From the NCBI GenBank assembly GCA_037783415.1, contig JAZGTN010000022.1:8964001-9028000 (forward strand): 64,000 nt of DNA. Direction: 5' to 3'. This DNA comes from Leptasterias polaris. Taxonomy: Eukaryota > Echinodermata > Asteroidea > Forcipulatida > Asteriidae. Below the pieces are notes generated by a model. That model saw only the letters and a program-made list of their open reading frames with translations. It was not told the DNA's origin and did no database searches. The position numbers and the translations under genes are program-made. Of the stretch, positions 1-12,400 are shown piece after piece. The number at the start of each line of letters is the position of its first letter. The first letter of the stretch is position 1.

Positions 1-20
1 TCCCAAAAGTGCTGCCTTCT

Positions 21-24
<4 letters not shown>

Positions 25-53
<29 letters not shown>
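25..53. repeat. (ATT)n microsatellite
   Basis: About nine ATT units. The following stretch (about 52-140) is a dispersed repeat that recurs at 53917-54005 with few changes (shared ACACACAAAAGAGATCC). Confidence 0.85.
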
Positions 54-55
<2 letters not shown>

Positions 56-492
56 TCTCTCCACAAGTTCAATAACAATTTACACACAAAAGAGATCCAA
101 AATAGATATGGAGAAGGCTAGACTGAGGAGGAAAAGTTCAGTCTGCCGATAAAAATATTTCTAAAAGGTACAGACACTCAATATACACAGGGATAAAGGA
201 TAACAAATATTCTTCTTCTATAAACTAGACATAAGGCCTAGCAAAGAAAAAATGAACAAAGTAACAAACACTCTTTTAGCCTGAAAGCTTATCTCTTAGA
301 ATTTTGACCAACAGACTAATCCGTTAATAAAGAAGATTTGTATAACATCACATTCTGCCTACAGGCAATTCAGTTCTATGTACCATCTCTGCTGGCTTGT
401 ATGTGGATAATGTGCAAGACATATTCATCTCTGCCTTTTCCTTGGTCATTTATGGCACTGCCGACCCTGCAGCCCGGTTAAGACTTCATCGA

Positions 493-904
493 TTAAAGGT
501 AGGGTCATAGATTGGTAAATACTCTCAAGAATTAACGGCCATAAAAAACTTACTTAGTGAGAAGCACTGCAGCTGTTGGTAGTATAAGCTATATTGAGAA
601 AGGACTCTCTGTAATTTGGTTTGATAATTTTTCACCCCAAAATTTTTTTATCTGAAAGTGGGACGGTGTACGTTCGCGAATGACGAGGCCAGAGAGGCAG
701 TTGGTACCCGCTGTCACCTCACCAAACAGGGATGGAATCAACGTTCTGGTGAAAATACTGTGGACAGTTTTTTGCTGTTTTCTCAGCAGTAGACACTGCA
801 TTTAGCTGAAACTTTCACATGTGACTTTTATTGTATCTTTCTTGATAATTTTGCTGATAAGTAACCAATATTTTGACAAAAACCAATCTCTGACCCTACC
901 TTTT
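493..904. mobile_element. TTAA-type MITE (GGTAGGGTCA ends)
   Basis: Terminal inverted repeats AAAGGTAGGGTCA at 495 and TGACCCTACCTTT near 890-904, with TTAA-like borders. The interior shares the 'AGCTGTTGGTAGTATAA' type core with elements at 5363 and 33510. No transposase; non-autonomous. Lies in the FOCAD intron after exon 23. Confidence 0.75.
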
Positions 905-986
905 ATCAATCAACTAATCAATCAATCAATCATGACATCTTGGGACATAATCAATACACATTACATAATTCTAATATTCCACATAC

Positions 987-1187
987 CTGATTGACTTGTT
1001 TGACAACAGCAACTCTTTTGTTATGTAAGTCTGGTGGGAGTTGAGTATCCGCAGCGTTGTGCACCAGAAGTCCACTACCAGTCACTAACGCAGTCAGGCC
1101 GTGCAAACATGCTACTTTATCTGATACGGTGCTGGTCTATAAAAGTCAAACACATTGCAATTATCATATATAAAGTCTAGTTACCAG

Positions 1188-1218
<31 letters not shown>

Positions 1219-4200
1219 ATAATATCTATACAGCCCCCTTTTCATCACACTGAGAACCAGTACTCTCTATGGCAAGAGCATACAGGAAACATGACTGATC
1301 TATTTTTACACTCACCTGATTGTCGATGGTAGAAGACCATGTTGAGAAGACATTTTTCACAAGAGGGCCAACGGTGGGATGGCTGCTGCAAACCAGACTA
1401 TGAGACATCAATCCGCAACAAACTGCCAAACCAGCATTCTAAACACGATTATCAATCATAACAAGTTCACTATGAGACATCAATCCGCAACAAACTGCCA
1501 AACCAGCATTCTAAACACATCATCAATCATAACAAGTTCACTATGAGACATCAATCCGCAACAAACTGCCAAACCAGCATTCTAAACACATCATCAATCA
1601 TAACAAGTTCACTATGAGACATCAATCCGCAACAAACTGCCAAACCAGCATTCTAAACACGATCATCAATCATAACAAGTTCTTATAAGAAAAGTAGAAT
1701 TTGTAGTTATCAAGAAGAAAAAAAAAAGGGAAAAAGGCAAACCGACTTGGATATAAATATTTGTACAGTATTTTTTTGTTTCTATGAAACAACTAACCAA
1801 GGAAAAAACGGGAAATCAGCTCTAATCAGCTAAGAAGTTGCGTGCCTGAATTTGGTAATTGACAGGAAACACAATAAAGTGCACCACTTATCTAACATCA
1901 TGCTAGCAGTTTATCCAATGGTTGAAACAGCACAAGTGTTTGAACGTATGAATGGATATGCAGGCTTATACTGAAAACAATTTGAGTTGATTCATTTAAT
2001 GTTTTTTGACATTTCTTTTTTATAATCACACTCAAATTTCCATCAAAAATGGATGGAAAAAGTTCCCTGCCCATCTTTTGATTGAAAATTGAGAGTAATT
2101 AAAAGATTTATTTATTCTAATAGACTTAGATGTTGTTCAGTATAAGCCGGCATGTCCATTGTTTACTTGTTTACCTTATCATGTTGTTGGCACAGAGTCT
2201 GTAATTTAACAGCAACATTGAAGGTTTCATTTGGACTTATGATGTTGTTATAGAAGCAAGCTGGCGTCAGACATGCAATACACAAACACAGAGCCTGCAA
2301 AAAAGAACATGTCATATCAACGTAATGTTTCAAACAGCCCTTCTACTGTCCGACCATTCTATAACAACCATCTGCAATATGACATCATGTGGTGATTGCA
2401 TCCAAAGTACACAGTTAACCCTCCTACTGTGTAACCATTTAGTATCATCCACTGTGGTTTTCAATGATGGGTGCACTATTCCAGCCTGCAATATGACATC
2501 ATGTGGCGAGTACATTTACACAGTACACAGTCAACCCTCCTACAGTCTGACCATCCAAATGTCATCCATTGTGGATTTGATTTCATCGTCCCTGCCAATA
2601 GACAGTCTGAAAATTGGCCTGGGACCCTAGCAGAGTGAAAAGCCCAAAAATACATCAAAGTTTTTAAAAAAGTAAAAAACTCACCTCAAGATACTTAGAG
2701 TCAAGATCTTCCTCCTCAAGCCCTGTTACAAGCCTGTGATGCATATTTGCGACATGTGCCTTGATATGTGTAGCACCCTCTCTTGACATTGCCGACAGTG
2801 TCAACGCAAGCCCTAATAACGCTCCGCAGGATGCATCCGCCTTGTTCAAACTGGCTTCCTCAAGAGCATCCAGCACTCTGATCATCAAAACTTCACCCTG
2901 AAATAAATTATTTTTCAATAAGCACAGTTCATGGCACTGCTTACTGTAAGCAAATAATCAAAGCTTACTGTAGTAGATCAGAAGTAAATATCCCGGTAAA
3001 TCTTGCAGAAACAACCATTGGGAGATCTCTTTTTTTAGGGGGAGGAGTGTTGGTTCTGAGAAGAGCCATTAATATTGTCTTGAATTGCAATGTTTCAAAC
3101 ATTACACTCTAACTGAGTTACTCTGATTGTCTTTAGGTAACAAATCAATTTGAAGCCTTTGTTTAACTAAAGATTTTTCAATAGATGTTAAGGATTTGTT
3201 ACATAAACAGCTGGCTTAGAGAAGTAAAAAATATATTTGTTCATTTCAAAAGTTTGTCCAACAAACCAATCCACTAAGCTCTGCCTGTTAACGCATTGAT
3301 AAGTCACAACAAATCCAACCCAATACACAACAATCCCATTTTAAGATGCACACAATCAGCAGCCATGTTGCTTCTTGCATTGTGCATTTTCTAAGCAATT
3401 TCTGATCAAGGGATAACAATAGTTTACCTCCGCCCCCATGTAGTCAGCATAGTGAGCCTCATGCAGCCTTGCCATCATCATGCCCACAGCAATCCCATGA
3501 TGCATTTGTACATCATGTGACGAATGAGCCTTTGGTTGCCTTGGTAACCCATTACTCAATAGATCCATGATGTAGAGTAACAGTTGAGTGTCTGTAGTGA
3601 GTAGTAATTGAGTCAGAATAGAGAGACCTACAGCTGCATTGCTGTATACCCTGGGAGACAGTGACGGTAAACCAGGTTGCTGCGGAATAAATGAAACCAA
3701 CAACTCACATTACAAAGAGATCAACCGAGAAATTAAGAAAATCTCCCTTATCTTCCCAAATCCCCCAAAACAGAATGGTTGTATTTGTCTGTGTTTACGG
3801 CATAAGAATGGAGTGAGTTTTACCCGTTGATACCAGGTGAGTATCTGGCCTTTAGCTTGATAGTCACAATCTAGTACACACAGTAATGTATCTAGCACCA
3901 TCCTCAACCATTGGTTGTGACCAGTAAGGGATGGCTGGTAGCCTGTGCCACTCTTATCCTCATCATCTAGACTCAAGTAATGCTGAGTAGAGACTAGAGC
4001 CAGGCTAGCCAACACCAGGATTGAATTACTCTGGGCTAATGTCGAGTCACTCCTAGATGGAAAACAATACAAACAATCAATATGAATTATCGGTAGTTAT
4101 ACCAGATATTCGTACACAAAAACCTTTGACGAAGATAAAAACTCTTATCCCCGTCTAAACGTTTTAAATTCTGGTTTTACTTTACAATGAATCATTTTAG

Positions 4201-6460
4201 ACTACTTGCAACAATACAATTCTGCTCACAATACGGGTGAGTCGCAATAGAATGCATCCTCTACAGATTGCCCAGATCCTCTACAGATTGCCCAGATCCT
4301 CTACAGATTGCCCAGATCCTCTACAGATTGCCCAGATCCTCTACAGATTGCCCAGATCCTCTACAGATTGCCCAGATCCTCTACAGATTGCATTTTCTGG
4401 ATATGAATGTTTCTTTGTAAATTGTTTCATTTTGTTTGGTTAGTGTTTCTACTTTTGTTTGGCTTTTAGATTTTTCAAATATCGCTTGTTTCTGTTTATT
4501 TTTTAAATTATTCTACTTGCTTTACAAAAATTTGACTTCACATTGATAATAAGAATGGCTCTTATATGGCACAATTCCGAAGAAATTATCATTCACTTTG
4601 AACATTATTACCCCTGGTCACTGGGCCATTTATTTCATTCATTCATTATTTTATTATGTAGGGCACCAAGCTGAATCAATCACAAGAACCATCTCTACCC
4701 TCACAGGTACCCATTAATACCCAAGGGTGAAGAGAAGCAACTATAGTTAAGTGTCTAGCTTAAGGACACAAGTGTCATGACCAAGATTCAAACCCGCAAC
4801 TTCAGTCCAATTCACTAAACCGCTCGGCCACGACACACCATGATGCTTACTTTGCAGCTGTCTTGAGTTGTTCGGTGAGTTTATCTCGAGCCCAGAGCCA
4901 TGCAGTACTCATCTTAGCTTGACGATCAGCTGGATTCTTATTGGTATGACCGAGACTTTGTTGAATCTCAAGATCAGCACTACGACTCTACACAACACAA
5001 AACAATAAGTCAAGATCAGCACTACGACTCTACACAACACAAAACAATAAGTCAAGATCAGCACTACGACTCTACACAACACAAAACAATAAGTCAAGAT
5101 CAGCACTACGACTCTACACAACACAAAACAATAAGTCAAGATCAGCACTACGACTCTACACAACACAAAACAATAAGTCAAGATCAGCACTACGACTCTA
5201 CACAACACAAAACAATAAGTCAAGATCAGCACTACGACTCTACACAACACAAAACAATAAGTCAAGATCAGCACTACGACTCTACACAACACAAAACAAT
5301 AAGTCAAGATCAGCACTACGACTCTACACAGCACAAAACAATAAGTCAAAAACGTTTAACTCTTAAAGGCAGATCATACCTATAATAATTACTCCAAAAG
5401 TTATTGGCCATAGAAACTAACATGTTAAGAAGCACTGTAGCTGTTGATAATGTATACCGTTTTTAGAACTGACTCCCTTTTAAGAAATGTGGTTTTAGAG
5501 AAAAGGATTCAAAAACATTTCAATCTGAGAAACGCTTCATGCATGAAATGTTTCTAAGATCGTGTATTCAAATTATGGATTATTCTTCCATTGTGGACAA
5601 AGTTGCTCCAGATTTTCAGCAATATCTCAAAAAGGCTACCGCCTTTTGAAATGAAATTTTCACAGGTTAGTTTTATTGTACCTACATTTATTTTGGATTT
5701 AAACAATTGAACAGTTTCAAAAACCAAAGGTATACTTTGCGTGTCGTGGCCGAGCGGATAAGAGCACCGAACTCAAGCTCTGGTGTTTCTGATCAGCAGA
5801 GTGTGGGTTCGAATCCCAGTCGTGACACTTGTGTCCTTAAGCAAGACACTTAACCACATGCTTCGTCCTTCGGATGGGACGTTAAGCCGTAGGTCCCGTG
5901 TGTTGTGTAATGCACGTAAAAGAACCCAGTGCACTTATCGTAAAGAGAAGGGGTTCGCCCCGGTGTTCCTGGTTTGATCGGCCACAGCACCTTGTAAACC
6001 ATTACATGGTGCTATGCAAAGGAATAGGTCTCATACTTCAAACACGTAACTCCACATACCTTGTAGGAAAAATACTGAGCGCTTTGAGACACCCATCGGG
6101 AGTATAAAGTGCTATATAAGAACTGCGTATTATTATTATTTATTATTAAATGCTATTTTTGGTTCTTGGAAGTGAACGATCATTCCCACCCTGTAATTCT
6201 CAAAAGACACACCGCTCATCAAAGTAAACAAGCATCTAATAGTCAGGCATGTTCTAGGCTTGAAGGAACGTCCCAACAGGCATACACCTGCAATCCAGTG
6301 GACAACCAGAATGTTCTGCAAACCTCACTAGATTGTATTCACATCTAACCAAAGTATTATAACTGACCTTAATGAGGGCATGGAAGGCTTTGTGCATAAG
6401 TGACGTCCAACTGTGTGGTAGCTGCATCCATTTCAACCAATCACTCGGCTCAACAGAAAC
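987..6460 (-). CDS. FOCAD: FOCAD exons 16-23 (residues about 890-1328)
   Basis: Exon 16 (6368-6460) has SDWLKWMQLP and KAFHALIK. Exon 17 (4851-4987) has KMSTAWLWARDKLTE. Exon 18 (3824-4052) has WLRMVLDTLLCVLD. Exon 19 (3428-3679) has VQMHHGIAVGMM. Exon 20 (2685-2897) has LDALEEASLN and CGALLGLAL. Exon 21 (2175-2294), exon 22 (1316-1438) and exon 23 (987-1136, with ACLHGLTALV) continue the C-terminal region (DUF3028 in vertebrate annotation). Exons 17 and 22 have their acceptor and first coding bases repeated in tandem immediately upstream. I found no later exon in 1-986, so the next one must lie off the left edge. Confidence 0.88.
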
Positions 6461-9400
6461 CTGTGGTCATAAATTCAAATGCACATTCAGCTCTAATCCT
6501 GAACTGATCACTTTGAAAACATATTTATACACCAGGCCAGGATTCAAACCCATATTCAGTAAATGACAGCTTGAAAGTGTACCTCACTAAGCAAATTAAT
6601 GTAATAGAGGTTAAGTTTGCATCGGGAATAACAATTATCATGTGTCTTCCCCATACACTGATGTGTTAAGCACTGTAAAGACCCATTGCATAACGCAGAA
6701 CGCACGTTCGAACATGATCCGCGCCCTTCCATTTTGGGAGTCAACTCTATGATTCTTGTGTACAGTTTGACTCCGAAAATGAAAGGGCGTGCATCATGTT
6801 TGAACATGCAATCCGCATTGTGCAATGTGTCTATACTCAGAACTCCCCCCGCCCCCTGGGTCCCGTAAAAATATATCCACAGGCATATTACTTGGGTGAG
6901 ATTCGAACCCACGACCTTTGCCAATCTAGATCAGGGCCCAGTTTTGAGTTGTGGGCAATAGATTCATGCGCTTTACATTGTTTGTAAGCGCTTGTAAGCA
7001 TAGAATTCTGTGGAAAGCAGTACCATGAAATTGGGCCTGGTGTCTTACCACTAGACCATCGAGCTTGCCCGGTGGCTAGAGGCAGTTTGAATCCTATATT
7101 TTAGGCCTGGTGTCTTGCCACTAGACCATCGAGCTTGCCCGGTGGCTAGAGGCAGTTTGAATCCTATATTTTAGGCCTGGTGTCTTGCCACTAGACCATC
7201 GAGCTTGCCCGGTGGCTAGAGGCAGTTTGAATCCTATATTTTAGGCCTGGTGTCTTGCCACTAGACCATCGAGCTTGCCCGGTGGCTAGAGGCAGTTTGA
7301 ATCCTATATTTTAGGCCTGGTGTCTTGCCACTAGACCATCGAGCTTGCCCGGTAGCTAGAGGCAGTTTGAATCCTATATTTTAGGCCTGGTGTCTTGCCA
7401 CTAGACCATCGAGCTTGCCCGGTAGCTAGAGGCAGTTTGAATCCTATATTTTAGGCCTGGTGTCTTGCCACTAGACCATCGAGCTTGCCTGGTGGCTAGA
7501 GGCAGTTTGAATCCTATATTTTAGGCCTGGTGTCTTGCCACTAGACCATCGAGCTTGCCCGGTGGCTAGAGGCAGTTTGAATCCTATATTTTAGGCCTGG
7601 TGTCTTGCCACTAGACCATCGAGCTTGCCCGGTGGCTAGAGGCAGTTTGAATCCTATATTTTAGGCCTGGTGTCTTGCCACTAGACCATCGAGCTTGCCC
7701 GGTGGCTAGAGGCAGTTTGAATCCTATATTTTAGGCCTGGTGTCTTGCCACTAGACCATCGAGCTTGCCCGGTAGCTAGAGGCAGTTTGAATCCTATATT
7801 TTAGGCCTGGTGTCTTGCCACTAGACCATCGAGCTTGCCCGGTAGCTAGAGGCAGTTTGAATCCTATATTTTAGGCCTGGTGTCTTGCCACTAGACCATC
7901 GAGCTTGCCTGGTGGCTAGAGGCAGTTTGAATCCTATATTTTAGGCCTGGTGTCTTGCCACTAGACCATCGAGCTTGCCCGGTGGCTAGAGGCAGTTTGA
8001 ATCCTATATTTTAGGCCTGGTGTCTTGCCACTAGACCATCGAGCTTGCCCGGTAGCTAGAGGCAGTTTGAATCCTATATTTTAGGCCTGGTGTCTTGCCA
8101 CTAGACCATCGAGCTTGCCCGGTAGCTAGAGGCAGTTTGAATCCTATATTTTAGGCCTGGTGTCTTGCCACTAGACCATCGAGCTTGCCCGGTGGCTAGA
8201 GGCAGTTTGAATCCTATATTTTAGGCCTGGTGTCTTGCCACTAGACCATCGAGCTTGCCCGGTGGCTAGAGGCAGTTTGAATCCTATATTTTAGGCCTGG
8301 TGTCTTGCCACTAGACCATCGAGCTTGCCCGGTGGCTAGAGGCAGTTTGAATCCTATATTTTAGGCCTGGTGTCTTGCCACTAGACCATCGAGCTTGCCC
8401 GGTGGCTAGAGGCAGTTTGAATCCTATATTTTAGGCCTGGTGTCTTGCCACTAGACCATCGAGCTTGCCCGGTAGCTAGAGGCAGTTTGAATCCTATATT
8501 TTAGGCCTGGTGTCTTGCCACTAGACCATCGAGCTTGCCCGGTAGCTAGAGGCAGTTTGAATCCTATATTTTAGGCCTGGTGTCTTGCCACTAGACCATC
8601 GAGCTTGCCTGGTGGCTAGAGGCAGTTTGAATCCTATATTTTAGGCCTGGTGTCTTGCCACTAGACCATCGAGCTTGCCCGGTGGCTAGAGGCAGTTTGA
8701 ATCCTATATTTTAGGCCTGGTGTCTTGCCACTAGACCATCGAGCTTGCCCGGTGGCTAGAGGCAGTTTGAATCCTATATTTTAGGCCTGGTGTCTTGCCA
8801 CTAGACCATCGAGCTTGCCTGGTGGCTAGAGGCAGTTTGAATCCTATATTTTAGGCCTGGTGTCTTGCCACTAGACCATCGAGCTTGCCCGGTGGCTAGA
8901 GGCAGTTTGAATCCTATATTTTAGCAGCAGGTACTGCAATGATTAATGATTAATCTAAACCTAGTCACCAGGGCCCAATCTCATAGCTCTCCTCCGTAAG
9001 CAAAGAATCGGCGCTAACGGAAGCAGGGAATTTTTGCTTGTGCACTTGCATAGTCCACGTTACTAGGCATTCTACGCTTACACAGCTAGCGCAGAAATTC
9101 GGCACTTGCTCGGTAAGCGGAGAATGGTGAATTTAAGAACAGAATTCGGCGGTAAGCAGAGCCATGAAATTGGGCCCAGTTCTTACCTGATTCATAAGGG
9201 TAATGATCATGTGTTGATAAGCTCGACCATTGCTGACTAGGTGACGTACTGCTGGTTTGTTGTCTCGATGACTGGTATCCCTCTTTGGCTCAAAACAGCA
9301 CAGTAAGCCAACTGGTCAAGAAAAAACGTTTAGAATGAGTGAAGAAAAGTCAAAATACAAGTCACCTGAAATCATCATCACAATAATATTGGTTGTGCCA

Positions 9401-12400
9401 TGACTTGGGAGTCAGTGTCCCTGTGTGGTAGACAGTGTAGTTCAAATTTCAGGCGACGCGGCATTAATATGCTTTCCTGCAAATACAGGATGGAACTATT
9501 AAAATAGCAATCTCTAAATACTCAAGATATTTTAAGGCCTGTGAGCCCCGACTCAAGTTAAGAGATAGGGTAATAATTGTTATCAAAAACGTTACTAGAT
9601 TAAGAATACCTGCTAATCCTTGCTTCAGCCCAGGCCGTTTAGTCCTCTCAAAGCGGTTTAATAACGTAGACGGAATATTATCAAACAATTTACTCTGATT
9701 GGTCGGCTGTAATTGCTTTCTCTGCATTGTAGACTTGTAAAGTCCTCTTGGCATATTCTTCAGCTCTTCATCCAGCAATGACGACATGAACGTCTTATAT
9801 GCTGCCAATAAAATAAACATCATTATATCAATTAACAGAATGATCCATTGAGCCACGCCCACCATACCACAGGCATGGTATTGACAGTTAATGAGTACAA
9901 GAGCTGACCTACAAGTACACATGGTGTAGGCTCTAATAGGCTTTTCAGGGCTTATTAATAAAACATTTTCTGATTTTACCATTGGCAAACAAATTCAGAA
10001 AAACACACTAAAGTAGGAAGAATATCATGCCTGACACCAAACTGTCCATCATCGGTGCCCGTGCTCTGCCCTGCGCCTCAATAAAAACATGACGCAGCAA
10101 TCCAAAAAGCTGAAACTTGTTCACATTTTGTAATGAGATTTTATGGCCTCTGACTGGCACCCCCGAACAAAGATATTGACAAAATAGGGAGACCGCCAAC
10201 ACTAGGGCTAAACAGCTCAGTTGGTGGAGTGCCAGCAAACTAATCCAGAGGTCGCTGGTTCAAGTCCTCCTCTAGTCAATTTTTGTTTGTTCAACCTAAA
10301 CTATCAGAGATTTTGATGTGTCTGCGTTTTGTCAGACTTTTGGGTTGTGTTTGCGGTTGTGACTGGTTAATTCATTTTGGGGCGGAGCTAAATGGATAAG
10401 TCTATCATATTCGTAAACAAGATCAAGTTCCACTGTGGGCCAGTTCACTTCACACTAAATAAGTCTGATCCCTTATTGGTACAGTAAGAATCAGTATTCA
10501 TTAGTGCTACAGCAGACAGGGAACGTAACCAGAAACAAGGTGAGGTTTTATTAATACCTGGAAGGACCTCATGATTGACATGTAATAAGAGGTTGATATA
10601 ACAAGATGGTGGGACATCCTCTCCTTCCTCCTCATCCCCAATACTTGATGAAGCTTCTTCTCTCTGCTTGGCCTGACTGGAAACCATCTTAGCTCTTGCT
10701 TCCTCAGTAACCTATACACAAGAGATGGACTTGATTTAATGCACTAATATACACATATGAACTGGCAATGAAATCACTAGTGATCGTCAATGCAGGGACT
10801 GTGAGTGACCAGAAGAGGGTCCAATGAAATCACTAGTGATCGTCAATGCAGGGACTGTGAGTGACCAGAAGAGGGTCCAATGAAATCACTAGTGATCGTC
10901 AATGCAGGGACTGTGAGTGACCAGAAGAGGGTCCAATGAAATCACTAGTGATCGTCAATGCAGGGACTGTGAGTGACCAGAAGAGGGTCCAATGAAATCA
11001 CTAGTGATCGTCAATGCAGGGACTGTGAGTGACCAGAAGAGGGTCCAATTTCCCGATGTTGTTTAAAACCAGCAGGATCATGGCCATCAGATATCGCTTG
11101 GCAACGACCTTGCCGGTTTTAAACGGCTGTTTAAGACCTTGACGCCACTCTTTTATTCCCTTATTCAATATCATCCACTCATTTTTTTCCCAGAACTCTG
11201 GAAAAGTGCTGTGTAAAATACAGTGCTTAACAAACATCGATGTATAGTAAGACAACACAAATAACAGAATGATATTGATATTCTGAATAGTTTGAACTCA
11301 TTTTGAGTTCTACATAAGTTCTACATGAGTTCTACCTGTGGGGGTAAATCTTCCAGACAGAAATACTCTTCACTGAAATTGGCTAATGCTGTAAAAGCAG
11401 CTGATGATACAATAGGGTTGCTATGGTTACTGTACTGCCATAACAGCTCCAGGACGCTTTCACAAAATTCCTTCAGGAAAAGTGACATTAATTTATCGAT
11501 TAATAATCAATGTTAAAGTCAACTGTGGCTTCTAGACTGCTATAGTAGCTCAAAAATTCAGTCATAAAACTGCTGATGGTAATTGTTTTCAATTTATCAA
11601 TTAATTTTTCAATGTCAAAACTACCATGTCCAATACACTATATTAACAAAACTTCCCAGGAAAAATGATATTACTTTATCGATCAATAATCAATTTCAAA
11701 TGGCTACCGAACCACACAGCTAAATTAGGCTTTCACAAAACTCCTAAGATATAGTCAGAAATTTTTCAATTAATAATAAATCATAAAACTATGGCTACAA
11801 AACTTCACATTTTTTATGCTGCTATAAAAATCCTGTGGAATAATTATCAATTTATTGATTTATAATCAATATCAAAACTACTGCTACTTGTGTGATCTTC
11901 TGTATGGATCAAATAAGGAATGTTTAGAAACAGAAAACGTGTACCTCGTAATCCTGCGTCTCGGTTGCAACCATCGGAGCAGATCCAAGCAGTTTACACA
12001 CACTCTTTAACACCATAGGTCTGAGATGAGGTAAAACAGAAAACATCAAACTGTATCCACTGTTCCTTACCAATATCTCCTCAAATATCAACTTTTGTTA
12101 AAGGTAGGATAACAAATTTGCAAACTTACATGCCTTAAAAATTATCCATCTAAATGCTTATCCAGTAGTAAGACCCAACTAACCATCATAGCGTGGTAGA
12201 GTTAGGGTGAAGGTTGTCAAACTAGTTAGCTATGGTATTAGCAGTCAAACTTGCTGTTAGTTGTAGTTAGTTGGTCAGTAGAAACAACTCTCCATCGTGG
12301 CTCGGTAGAGTTAGTGTGTAGGTTGTCAAACTCTACATTTAGCATTTAATATACAAGTAAATTACTAACCTTTTATCCTTGCTGAGTTTGGACTCCAGTA

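Noticed and set aside
4909..5349. 146-residue open frame of 14-residue repeats (minus strand)
   Set aside because: It is the 42-bp array read through; the period is a multiple of three so a frame stays open. It is not in the FOCAD exon 17 frame.
7034..8924. CRISPR-like array
   Set aside because: Units are head-to-tail with no unique spacers, and this is animal nuclear DNA.
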